Source: Gammaproteobacteria bacterium (lineage in GTDB: Bacteria; Pseudomonadota; Gammaproteobacteria; Methylococcales; Methylomonadaceae). Taken from it: 64,000 bases of DNA. The notes below the pieces were generated by a model that did not search any database, was not told the DNA's origin, and worked only from the letters and a program-made list of their open reading frames with translations. Below, piece after piece: positions 51,510 through 59,669 of this stretch (position 1 is its first letter; the number at the start of each line of letters is the position of its first letter). The position numbers and the translations under genes are program-made. The DNA is taken from NCBI GenBank assembly GCA_018830325.1, contig JAHJSQ010000010.1, positions 1 through 64,000 on the forward strand. The letters run 5' to 3'.

Positions 51510-52971
51510 GGCTTCGATGCCGCTGAAAGCATTGCTTGGCGTCTCGGTACTGTGGACCGCTTCTGTAGCAGGCTTCTTTTGTTGGGATAGCCATATGTCT
51601 ATTTGGTACGCGCAGGAGATGGCGATCAAAGAAGCGCGCGGTCATTTCAACAAAGATGTGGCTTTGCGTAAATGGGCGGCGCGCCATGGCGGTGTCTATG
51701 TTCCTGTCGATGAACGGACTCGCCCGAACCCTGCCTTATCGCATATTGCCGAGCGGGATATCAGTACACCGTCCGGAATCAAACTGACATTAATGAATCC
51801 GGCGTATTTGCTTAGGCAAGTCATGGACGAATACGAAGAACTTTATAAAGTGAAAGGAAGAATTACCGGCTTTAAGCCTTTGAATCCCGATAATGCTCCC
51901 GATGAATGGGAGGCGGCGGCCTTGCGCCAATTCGAGCGGGGCGAAACGGAAGTTTTTGAGAAAACCCTGATTAACGGCGAGCCTTATCTTCGCTTGATGA
52001 GCGCCATGGTAGCCGACGAATATTGCTTGAAATGCCACAGTCGGCAAGGTTACCGTGTCGGAGATGTCTTGGGAGGCGTCGGCGTTTCCGTGTCGCTGCA
52101 ATCTTATCTGGAGGGTGCGGCGAGGGTCGATCCGGAAAAGATACTGTTGCTGGCCGTTATTTGGATTATGGGCTTGGCTGCTATCTATGCAATCGGATTA
52201 TTAATTCGGCGGCGCATCGAGGAGCGAAAGCTCAACGAGGCTGCATTAATTAGAAAAAACCGGGAAATTGTTAGCGCGAATGCGTATCTGACTCGATTCG
52301 CCGAAATTTCTGCTCATCATTTGATGGAGCCGACCCGGCGCCTGGTGAGTTATAGCCAGCGCTTGCAATGTCACTTAAAAACCATGCCGGATACGCATAA
52401 TGATGAAATTTATCAAGACTTGCAAGTTTTGGAACGCGACGCTGCGCACTTGCGTATGTTCGTTAAGGATATTCAATTATTTCTAGCGGCCGGCGAGCCG
52501 GTCGAAAAGGTTGGCATTCAGGATGTCGATGCGCTGGTGTCTAGTCTGCTGCAACGCCTAGAGGCTCGCGTTAAACGCGCTCATGTGCGATTACACATCG
52601 ATAAATTACCTCCGGCAACATTAGATAAATCGCGGTTGACCGATTTATTTTGGATATTGATGGACAATGCACTAAGCCATGGCTTGCCTACCGATGATAA
52701 CGTCGTTCCTGAAATTCATATCAGCGGGGAACGCGTCGGCAAACTCAGCCGTTATCGCATCAGCGATAACGGCCCCGGTATTCCTCTGCAATACCGGGAG
52801 AGAGTTTTTGAAATCTTCGAGCGATTGACTACGACCGATAAGTCTGCGGGTGCCGGTATCGGTTTACCTATCGCAAGGCGTATTATCGAGAGCAGGCACG
52901 GCAAAATAGAACTGGAAGATTCGCCGTTTGGTGGAATAAGCGTAGTTTTCGAATTGCCTGATGATAATTAA
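51502..52971 (+). CDS. Sensor histidine kinase with DUF3365 heme-binding-type domain
   Basis: From ATG 51502 (GGGGAG upstream) the 489 residues have an N-terminal helix, a periplasmic DUF3365/Tll0287-like domain (about 30-205) with the c-type heme motif CLKCH (Cys175, Cys178, His179), a second helix (about 213-232), a HisKA-like segment ISAHHLMEPTRRLVSYSQRL and a HATPase (DNALSHG, ISDNGPGIP, AGAGIGLPIARRIIE). The phosphoacceptor is probably His272; the usual acidic residue after it is His273. A redox or gas-sensing role is likely. It is translationally coupled to the PAS kinase, so the two may form one pathway. Confidence 0.88.
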   Translation: MSKASMPLKALLGVSVLWTASVAGFFCWDSHMSIWYAQEMAIKEARGHFNKDVALRKWAARHGGVYVPVDERTRPNPALSHIAERDISTPSGIKLTLMNPAYLLRQVMDEYEELYKVKGRITGFKPLNPDNAPDEWEAAALRQFERGETEVFEKTLINGEPYLRLMSAMVADEYCLKCHSRQGYRVGDVLGGVGVSVSLQSYLEGAARVDPEKILLLAVIWIMGLAAIYAIGLLIRRRIEERKLNEAALIRKNREIVSANAYLTRFAEISAHHLMEPTRRLVSYSQRLQCHLKTMPDTHNDEIYQDLQVLERDAAHLRMFVKDIQLFLAAGEPVEKVGIQDVDALVSSLLQRLEARVKRAHVRLHIDKLPPATLDKSRLTDLFWILMDNALSHGLPTDDNVVPEIHISGERVGKLSRYRISDNGPGIPLQYRERVFEIFERLTTTDKSAGAGIGLPIARRIIESRHGKIELEDSPFGGISVVFELPDDN

Positions 52972-52993
52972 GGTTATGTTCAGGATGTATTAT

Positions 52994-53186
52994 CCTAAAA
53001 AGAGCAGTTGAGAGCCTCAAACTACCGTTCGCCCTGAGCCCCTTCGGCTGCGCTCAGGAGAGCCCTGTCGAAGGGTGAACGGTAGTTTGAGGCTTCACCA
53101 AGCTGGTGTAAGTGTTGTAGACCCTTCATGCTTCGACTTGGCTCAGCACGAACGGTCTACAACACTTACCAACTGATCTTTTTAGG
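52994..53186. repeat. MITE-like element, family E (copy 2)
   Basis: Ends CCTAAAAAGAGCAGTTG and CAACTGATCTTTTTAGG match those of the copy at 23302-23490, and the inside has the same CTCAGGAGAGCCCTGTCGAA and GTTGTAGACCCTTCATGCTT pieces. As with copy 1, it ends right at the stop codon of a minus-strand gene (53188), so these elements seem to sit at gene ends and may supply terminators. Confidence 0.88.
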
Positions 53187-53187
53187 A

Positions 53188-53604
53188 TCATTCCAAAATT
53201 TTTACTAGCCAACCGTCTTCGCTGATGCATTTAATGATCGGCGACCTAAGCTTGACGTTGATTCTCGCATGAGTGCCTTTTAATTCGGGGGGCAGTTTGC
53301 CTCGCACGACATAAAAAGGGTCCTTGAATTCGGTGGTAATCGCAATCGGAATCTTTTTGACGGTGACCTCAAGATTTTCCGGTTTGTCGAATCCGAAGGC
53401 ATTGAAGGTAATGTCCGATTCGGGCGCGACTTCGGCCAAATGTGCAGGTACCAGTTTATTTTTGTTGATTCTTAATTTCTGACAAGCGGAACCGCCGCCA
53501 CCGCCGGCGCCATGTCCGTCATGCATACTGGAATTCCCTTGAGCATGGACTGAACTGAATTGCAATAATAAACAACAAGCGATCAAAGGTTTGATGAGTT
53601 TCAT
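53188..53604 (-). CDS. Small exported protein with His/Gly-rich N-terminus
   Basis: The 138 residues have a signal peptide ending SSVHA, a mature start QGNSSMHDGHGAGGGGG, then a single-domain beta-rich body (LVPAHLAEVAPESDITFNAF, ITTEFKDPFYVVRGKLPPEL, IIKCISEDGWLVKILE) with two Cys (at about 41 and 129) that could pair. AAGGAAAC precedes the start. I do not recognise the family. The HDGHG segment hints at metal binding but is weak evidence. Confidence 0.75.
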   Translation of the reverse strand: MKLIKPLIACCLLLQFSSVHAQGNSSMHDGHGAGGGGGSACQKLRINKNKLVPAHLAEVAPESDITFNAFGFDKPENLEVTVKKIPIAITTEFKDPFYVVRGKLPPELKGTHARINVKLRSPIIKCISEDGWLVKILE

Positions 53605-53728
53605 AATGTTTCCTTATATTTTTTCTAATTGTCGAAACGCGTAGAGTAAAAGGTAGCCCGGATAATCTTACTGCCTCTTGCTCAAGCGTTAAATATACTC
53701 AATAACAGAACCTTCGCGCACTAAATTT

Positions 53729-54517
53729 TTAAGAGTTTTTTGTCTGAAATTGTTCAAGCCAGTTCAGGCTGTCGAGAGTCGGTCCGACGGGTCTGTACTC
53801 GGCACCGGTCCAACCGGAATAACCTGAATTCCGTATCGAATTGAACAAACGCTTGAAATCGATATTTCCCGTTCCAGGCTGACCGCGTCCCGGGTTATCT
53901 GCAAATTGGATGTGACCGATTATTTCGGGGTGCTGGCGAATAAAGGCCTCAGGGTCTTCGTTCATCATCGATAAGTGATAGATGTCGACTTGCAATAAAA
54001 TATTGGGGTGTTCGAGTCGTTCGAGCCAGTCGAGCATTTGTGCGCCGCTATGGATAATAAACCCCGGCATATCGATTGTATTGATTGCTTCGAAAACTGT
54101 GTTGACGCCGAACGCTGCGAAAGTATCGGCCGTCAAGCGCAGATTGTCGCCGAATGTTTGCAGATAGTCGTCGAGGCGGCTGGGATTCATACAGCGTCCG
54201 GGAAGCACATTGACTGCTTTAGGTTGCAAAACCTCGATATAGTCGACGGTTTGGGCCAAGGCGGTTTTAAAGCGCTCGCATTTCTCGGGAACTGCGGCCA
54301 AGCCTTCGCCGCCTATCAACAAATCGTCCGCTTCGACATTGAATAGCACCAATTGCAAGCCGGTTTCGTCCAGTTTGGCGCGAAGCGCATCAATGCTTTC
54401 GCTATAAGGAAACTGAATCTCGACCGCCCTGAAGCCGGCGTTTTTAGCCGCTTCGAAACGATCCAATAGCGGCAATTCGGTAAACAGCATGCTGAGGTTG
54501 GCGCTGAAATTGATCAT
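53729..54517 (-). CDS. hyi: Hydroxypyruvate isomerase
   Basis: Hyi interconverts hydroxypyruvate and tartronate semialdehyde. From ATG 54517 the product has 262 residues, the usual length, with FSANLSMLFTELPLLDRFEA, AVEIQFPYSESIDALR, VNVLPGRCMN, VFEAINTIDMPGFIIH, LQVDIYHLSMMNED and GHIQFADNPGRGQPGTG, including the metal-binding Glu, Asp, His and Glu positions of the TIM-barrel family. The frame is open 25 codons upstream into a repeat, which I reject. With garR upstream on the same strand it points to glyoxylate/glycerate metabolism. Confidence 0.92.
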   Translation of the reverse strand: MINFSANLSMLFTELPLLDRFEAAKNAGFRAVEIQFPYSESIDALRAKLDETGLQLVLFNVEADDLLIGGEGLAAVPEKCERFKTALAQTVDYIEVLQPKAVNVLPGRCMNPSRLDDYLQTFGDNLRLTADTFAAFGVNTVFEAINTIDMPGFIIHSGAQMLDWLERLEHPNILLQVDIYHLSMMNEDPEAFIRQHPEIIGHIQFADNPGRGQPGTGNIDFKRLFNSIRNSGYSGWTGAEYRPVGPTLDSLNWLEQFQTKNS

Positions 54518-54579
54518 CGGGGATGTTCTGTTGTCGGATAAATAAATTGCGGATAACGTAATTAAATTAGTAAGCCTTT

Positions 54580-54993
54580 TCCTGATTAGCAAGTTTCTTC
54601 AGCTAAAGCCCAAAGATCAGCATTTCCTTAGCATAGCGGGGTTCGCAAACCATGCGCGTCAAGCTAAAAACGACCAACCCACATCACGCTCTTTCCCAAG
54701 CTCCAGCTTGGGGAAGACACACCGGAAGCTCCCCCTTCGACAAGGCTCTCCTGAGCGCAGCCGAAGGGCTCAGGGCAAGAGCTTCCTGAGACCGACACAA
54801 CTTCCGCGCATTCTCAATCACCCCCCAACTCGCTCGCTCGTTCAATTATTCTTGGTTATCGGGAAGCTAGAGCTTCCTGAACAGGTTATCCAAGCTGGAG
54901 CTTGGGTAACAGAATATTGTAGTTTTTGCGACTACGATTAGCCCCTGCTCGGACACTTGGCTTCGGCAAGCTGAAGCATCTTGCTAATCAGGA
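54580..54993. repeat. MITE-like element, family D (copy 2, inverted and longer)
   Basis: TCCTGATTAGCAAG at the left and CTTGCTAATCAGGA at the right are the same ends as at 43445-43720, with the inside inverted relative to that copy. An extra segment of about 140 bases (TCAGGGCAAGAGCTTCC, TTGCGCGAGC-type hairpins and a GAACGAGCGAG piece) is shared with 10615-10756. It separates garR from hyi. Confidence 0.9.
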
Positions 54994-55065
54994 GTCTTTT
55001 CAAGGCTATGTTCGCGTTAATAGTTGAAGTGAGTGCTACACCAATTTCGAAATTTGAAGGCTGTA

Positions 55066-55165
55066 GGGTACGCTGTGCGTACCACAGCAGTTCCAACCGT
55101 AGCTTGACGTGTCCTCATGTGTTGCCCTGTGCCGACATTAGGTACGCGCAGCGTACCCTACAGTT
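55066..55165. repeat. Pair of GGTACGC palindromes downstream of garR
   Basis: GTAGGGTACGCTGTGCGTACC (55063-55083) and GGTACGCGCAGCGTACCCTAC (55142-55162) are palindromic and inverted relative to each other. The same unit occurs at 271, 4561, 28788 and 28873. No gene is visible in 54994-55247. Confidence 0.7.
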
Positions 55166-55247
55166 TATCTATAACGGCGAGAGCTGAAGCTTGAGAAGCA
55201 GCTCAAATATTTTCGTCTATTTCGTAGACAAAAAAGCTTTTTTTACA

Positions 55248-56123
55248 TCACCGTTCGAATAGCTTGATCAACGTAGCCGGGTCTTGTTCGAGAAAGCCTT
55301 GACTGCCGTGTAATTGCATCAGTTGTGCGGCAAGGCCCGACATCGGGATGGCATTACCTTGATCGGACGCCAAATCGACCACCATATTCAAATCTTTTAG
55401 CAAAGTTTTGACGCGCCATTTAATCGGTTCGAAAATTCCGTCCGCCATTTCCGGTCCGACGATTTGTAAAGGTTTCGAATCGGCAAAGCCGCCCGCCAAA
55501 GCTTCGGGGATTTTAGCGGCATCGACGCCGGCCTGTTTCGCCAAAGCCATCATTTCGGCGATCACCAGCACATTGCAACTGACGATCATTTGATTGCAGA
55601 TTTTTGCAATTTGTCCGCAGCCGACCTCCCCTAAGTGCGTCAGTTGGCGGTAGAGCGGAGCCAAAACTTCGCGCGCGGTTTCGATATCGTTATCGGTGCC
55701 TCCGGCCATGATCGCCAAGTTGCCTTGTTCCGCTCCTTGCACTCCGCCGGAAACGGGCGCATCGACCCAAGTCATGCCGCTGCGTTGTCGTAATAGTCCG
55801 GCAAGTCGGCGCGTGGTTTTCGGGTCGATGCTTGAAAAATCGATTAGCAGTTTTCCGGTTGAACCTGAGTTAAGAATAGAGTTCTCGACGACAGAAGCCA
55901 CGGCCTGCGAATCGGACAGGCATAATAAAACAATATCGGAAGCCTGGACCAATTGCTCGATCGAATCGCAGGCAAGCGCGCCCGCTTCGACGACCGGTGT
56001 CAGCTTGTCTCGGGAACGGTTCCAGACGTTGACTCGAAAGCCCGCATCGAGCAAGCGTATAGTCATTGGTTTGCCCATCAGGCCGATGCCGATGAAGCCT
56101 AAGGTTCTTTTGTGTTGGGTCAT
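55248..56123 (-). CDS. garR: Tartronate semialdehyde reductase (2-hydroxy-3-oxopropionate reductase)
   Basis: This NAD(P)H enzyme reduces tartronate semialdehyde to glycerate. From ATG 56123 the product has 291 residues with the beta-hydroxyacid dehydrogenase signature GFIGIGLMGKPMTIRLLDAG, cofactor segment VWNRS, substrate-binding DAPVSGGVQGAEQGNLAIM and catalytic Lys in GCGQIAKICNQMI. A TTG seven codons upstream is possible. It lies upstream of hyi with a repeat element between, so co-transcription is uncertain. Glyoxylate carboligase is not in the window. Other members of the family (3-hydroxyisobutyrate dehydrogenase) are an alternative. Confidence 0.88.
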   Translation of the reverse strand: MTQHKRTLGFIGIGLMGKPMTIRLLDAGFRVNVWNRSRDKLTPVVEAGALACDSIEQLVQASDIVLLCLSDSQAVASVVENSILNSGSTGKLLIDFSSIDPKTTRRLAGLLRQRSGMTWVDAPVSGGVQGAEQGNLAIMAGGTDNDIETAREVLAPLYRQLTHLGEVGCGQIAKICNQMIVSCNVLVIAEMMALAKQAGVDAAKIPEALAGGFADSKPLQIVGPEMADGIFEPIKWRVKTLLKDLNMVVDLASDQGNAIPMSGLAAQLMQLHGSQGFLEQDPATLIKLFER

Positions 56124-56249
56124 GCTTGAGTGTTTTTGTTCCAATTCGTACGATACGGCCGAATAGCGGTTGCCATGGTTTAATGCGCTAAGCGGTTCAA
56201 AAGCTTAATATAACCGTTCGGCGATTGCAAAGGCTTGATTGTTACTCGC

Positions 56250-56378
56250 GCAGAGACGTGAAAGCGTCGCGCCCACAACGCTTGTAACCCCCTGTGGGAG
56301 CGATCCCCTGATCGTCCCTCACCTAACGCTAGGTGAGGGAAAGCCGCGAACGTTGATTAACAACAAGCGATATCGAAG
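56250..56378. repeat. Dispersed repeat, family F (second full copy)
   Basis: GCAGAGACGTGAAAGCGTCGC...TGTGGGAGCGATCCCC and the palindrome TCCCTCACCTAACGCTAGGT (56315 onward) follow the same order as in 35760-35888, ending GATATCGAAG. Confidence 0.8.
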
Positions 56379-56403
56379 CCGGATAGGCTAAAATGCAAGC
56401 CTT

Positions 56404-56591
56404 TAGGATTTGGTCGTAAATAACTTCCCTATTTTACGGAGGAGGGTTCGGTTGCTCGCTTGGCAGGTGTCGGCGGCAGGGAAAGCCGCCGTCAAGCCTA
56501 CACGGACGTATTCACGGCGTCCTGCCGAGCGAGTTACCGAATCCTTAACAAAGCGCAGAGTTCCAGGACGTTATTTATCACGAAATCCTTA
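56404..56591. repeat. MITE-like element, family B (short copy)
   Basis: TAGGATTTGGTCGTAAATAA at the left and TTATTTATCACGAAATCCTTA at the right are imperfect terminal inverted repeats of about 20 bases. The centre (GGCAGGTGTCGGCGGCAGGG, GGCGTCCTGCCGAGCGAG) agrees with the other family B copies but lacks the long His-encoding and CCAGCACC inserts. This is the most compact copy, so probably near the basic form. Confidence 0.88.
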
Positions 56592-56668
56592 GTGACGCTC
56601 CTTCGTCATGAAAAACCCTGCGCCTCCGCGCCTCTGCGCAAGACCAATGAAACCCCAAGGAGACGATT

Positions 56669-58354
56669 TTGAAATTAGCAAAAACATCGGTCGTTGCCGT
56701 TCTGGCCGTATTCCTAACACTGTCGGCCATTACCGGTCATGCAACGGAAAATAAAGTCGCGGTCTCCAGCGCGCATCCGTTGGCGAGCCATGCCGCGCTG
56801 GAAATGATCGGTCGGGGCGGCAATGCTTTCGATGCCGCGGTTGCGATCAGCGCGGTATTGGCCGTGGTCGAACCGGCCGGTTCCGGATTGGGCGGCGGCG
56901 GTTTTTGGTTGTTGCACCGCGCTTCCGACGGTTTCGAAACGATGCTGGACGGACGGGAAACAGCGCCGTTGGCCGCACACCAAGACATGTATCTCGATGC
57001 CGAAGGCAAGGTCATACCAAAACTGTCGATCGACGGGCCCCTGTCGGCTGGAATTCCAGGCGTCCCTGCGGCCTTGGTTCACTTGGCCGAGCATTACGGC
57101 AAATTACCCTTGTCGGCTTCGCTGCAACCGGCGATTCGCTATGCGCGCGACGGTTTTATCGTCGGGCCGCGCTATCGCCGCTTATTGTCATTTCGCTTAC
57201 CGCAAATCAAGGCATCCTCGGCGGCGACCGCGATATTTCTCGATAACGGACAAGTACCCGGCCCCGGTTGGACTTTGCGTCAGCCCGATTTAGCGAAGAC
57301 TTTACAGCGGCTCGCCGATTTCGGGGCAGCCGGGTTTTACGCCGGCGAAACGGCGGAAAAACTGTTGAAATCGGTCAAAGCAGCCGGCGGTATTTGGAGT
57401 CAAGAAGACTTCGACAATTACCGGGTAGTCGAAAGAGAGCCGGTCAAAGGGACTTATCGCGGCATTCGAATAACCGGCGCGGCACTGCCGTCGGCCGGCG
57501 GCATCGGCTTGGTGCAAGCCTTGAATATCCTGGCCGAATACGATTTGACCGCAATCGATGCAGTCACCCGCAAACATCTGGTGATCGAAGCTTTGCGCCG
57601 GGTCTATCATGACCGGGCTTTATACTTGGGCGATCCCGATTTTATCGATGTTTCGGTTTCGCGTTTGATTAATCTCGATTATGCGGCCGGTCTCAGAAGT
57701 ACGATTCGTAAGGATAGATCGTTGCCGAGCGCAATGCTGTCAGGGAATTTGCCAGAACAAGCAGGCGGCGACAACACGACGCATTTTTCAGTGATGGATG
57801 GCGAAGGCAACCGAGTTGCCGCAACCTTGAGCGTTAACTATCCCTTTGGCTCCGGGTTCGTTGCCGAAGGTACCGGTGTGATTTTGAACGACGAAATGGA
57901 CGACTTCGATAGCCGGCCTGGCGCGGTTAACGTATACGGCTTGATCGGCGGATTGCCGAATGCAATAGCGCCCGGTAAGCGTATGCTGTCGAGTATGTCG
58001 CCGACTTTTCTCGAAGACGACGAGCGCATCGCGGTATTGGGAACGCCGGGCGGTAGCCGCATTATTTCGATGGTCTTGCTGGGGATATTGGATTTTGCCG
58101 ACGGTAACGGTCCGGATTCCTGGGTTAGCGTTCCGCGTTATCATCATCAATATATTCCCGATGCCGTGCAATACGAACCCGGCGGCTTGTCCTCTGAAGA
58201 ATTGCAAGGTCTTGAAAAATTGGGCCATCGGCTACGCGAAACATCCTACCGGTACGGCGATATGCAAGCGCTGCAATGGCATAAGCGGGAAGGCCGCTTC
58301 AGTGCCGCGAGCGACCCTCGTGGCGAAGGTTTGGCGGTGATTCGCAATGACTGA
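56669..58354 (+). CDS. ggt: Gamma-glutamyltransferase (glutathione hydrolase)
   Basis: Ggt cleaves or transfers the gamma-glutamyl group of glutathione in the periplasm. The 561 residues start at TTG 56669 (AAGGAGACG upstream) with a signal peptide ending TGHA, a large subunit with GRGGNAFDAAVAISAVLAVV and LDGRETAP, and the self-processing site before Thr370 in GGDNTTHFSVMDGEGN, which becomes the catalytic N-terminal nucleophile of the small subunit. NDEMDDF and SSMSPT segments are also present. It overlaps the next gene by 8 bases. Confidence 0.95.
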   Translation: MKLAKTSVVAVLAVFLTLSAITGHATENKVAVSSAHPLASHAALEMIGRGGNAFDAAVAISAVLAVVEPAGSGLGGGGFWLLHRASDGFETMLDGRETAPLAAHQDMYLDAEGKVIPKLSIDGPLSAGIPGVPAALVHLAEHYGKLPLSASLQPAIRYARDGFIVGPRYRRLLSFRLPQIKASSAATAIFLDNGQVPGPGWTLRQPDLAKTLQRLADFGAAGFYAGETAEKLLKSVKAAGGIWSQEDFDNYRVVEREPVKGTYRGIRITGAALPSAGGIGLVQALNILAEYDLTAIDAVTRKHLVIEALRRVYHDRALYLGDPDFIDVSVSRLINLDYAAGLRSTIRKDRSLPSAMLSGNLPEQAGGDNTTHFSVMDGEGNRVAATLSVNYPFGSGFVAEGTGVILNDEMDDFDSRPGAVNVYGLIGGLPNAIAPGKRMLSSMSPTFLEDDERIAVLGTPGGSRIISMVLLGILDFADGNGPDSWVSVPRYHHQYIPDAVQYEPGGLSSEELQGLEKLGHRLRETSYRYGDMQALQWHKREGRFSAASDPRGEGLAVIRND

Positions 58355-59045
58355 AGCGACTCTGAAACCCGGCTGTATCGAAATAGAATACGGCAAGCTT
58401 TACAGTATAAATGTATTGAATCGAAACTATTATGACATGCTGAGCGACAGCGAACGGTCTAATGCGATGCAGCGGCGCACGGCCGAAATGCAAAACCGCT
58501 ATGTCGAGATTCATGCAAAAAAACGTCTGGCGTTGTCCGAACTCTTGAAATGTAAACCCGAAGCCCTCGTTTTTGCGGCCGAGGCGAACGGTAAGCCCTA
58601 TTTACCCGATTATCCGGACTGGGCATTCAACCTGTCGCATTCGGGCGATTATTTTGCGTTGGCCGTGGCCCGGCAGTGCCGCTTGGGTATCGATCTCGAG
58701 GCGGCAAGAAGCCGGTCGAATTTGGCCGGTATCGTTATGAAATGTTTTGCGGCTGAAGAAATATCGTACTGGGAAGCTTTGCCGGAGGAGGAGCGGATTT
58801 CCGCGTTTTACCGTTTTTGGACTCGTAAAGAAGCCTTCGTGAAAGCGACCGGCCGTGGCATCGCCTTGGGTTTGAACCGTTGCGTGGTCGACCCGAGCGA
58901 CCCTGGCCGGATGTTGCGCGTCCCCGAAGAATTCGCACCGGCATCGGACTGGCGGATTGCCTGCAACGATTGGAAACGTGACATTTTTTGCGCGGTCGTG
59001 ATCGATCGCGCTATCGAGAAAATTCAATGGCGAGAAATCGTATGA
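58347..59045 (+). CDS. 4'-phosphopantetheinyl transferase (Sfp/AcpT type)
   Basis: This enzyme moves phosphopantetheine from CoA onto carrier proteins. The 232 residues contain the Sfp-family motifs: NGKPYLPDYPDWAFNLSHSG, the Mg-binding GIDLEA (Asp and Glu near 116-118) and the FYRFWTRKEAFVKATGRGI segment (Trp158, Lys161, Glu162). No polyketide or peptide synthase is in view, so the target may be elsewhere. It is translationally coupled to ggt before and to a DUF192 gene after it (ATGA). Confidence 0.92.
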   Translation: MTEATLKPGCIEIEYGKLYSINVLNRNYYDMLSDSERSNAMQRRTAEMQNRYVEIHAKKRLALSELLKCKPEALVFAAEANGKPYLPDYPDWAFNLSHSGDYFALAVARQCRLGIDLEAARSRSNLAGIVMKCFAAEEISYWEALPEEERISAFYRFWTRKEAFVKATGRGIALGLNRCVVDPSDPGRMLRVPEEFAPASDWRIACNDWKRDIFCAVVIDRAIEKIQWREIV

Positions 59046-59506
59046 AAAAAATATTTCTTGGTTTGGCGGTTTGTTTATTTTGGCTGATCAGTGCCGAAGC
59101 TCAAGAACTTTATCCGGCCGAACGATTGGGCCGTGGTCGCTTGGTTTTCGAAAAGTCGCGACATGCGATCGACCTCGAAGTGGCGATGACCGAAACCGCC
59201 CGGTCCAGAGGCTTGATGTTTCGCAAAGCGCTTGCCGACAATACCGGCATGCTGTTTATTCATTCTAAAGAAGATGTGCTCGGGGTTTGGATGAAAAACA
59301 CCAAAATGCCGTTGGATATTTTGTTTATTTCAGCGAAAGGTAAAATCGTATCGATTTTGCAGAATGTCCAACCTTGCATCACCCCGGTTTGCGGGGTCTA
59401 CGATTCGCATGCTAAGGCGTTATATATGCTGGAGGTGAATGCGGGAACCGTCGCACAGCTGGAAATAGCGCAAGGCGACCGGGTTTTGATTGAGTTGGAA
59501 CAATAG
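59042..59506 (+). CDS. DUF192 exported protein
   Basis: From ATG 59042, overlapping the preceding stop as ATGA, the 154 residues have a signal peptide (ending SAEA) and a DUF192 domain with TETARSRGLMFRKALADNTG, GVWMKNTKMPLDILFIS and KALYMLEVNAGTV. The function is unknown; the family is widespread in the envelope of proteobacteria. Between its stop and 59669 the DNA holds AGTAAGCGGTTAG-like low-complexity repeats and a GCGCATCGCGCAC palindrome (59588-59600). Confidence 0.9.
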   Translation: MKKIFLGLAVCLFWLISAEAQELYPAERLGRGRLVFEKSRHAIDLEVAMTETARSRGLMFRKALADNTGMLFIHSKEDVLGVWMKNTKMPLDILFISAKGKIVSILQNVQPCITPVCGVYDSHAKALYMLEVNAGTVAQLEIAQGDRVLIELEQ

Positions 59507-59669
59507 TAAGCGGTTAGTAGTGAGCAGTAAGTGGGGGACAGTAAGCGGTAAGCGGGGTGAAAGGTGAAAGAGGAAAGACTCGTAGTGTGCGCATCGCGCA
59601 CAGTTTTTGGGTCCACTGCTGTTTCCCAAGCTCTTATCCGCTCACTGTTAACTGCTCACCGCTCACCAA

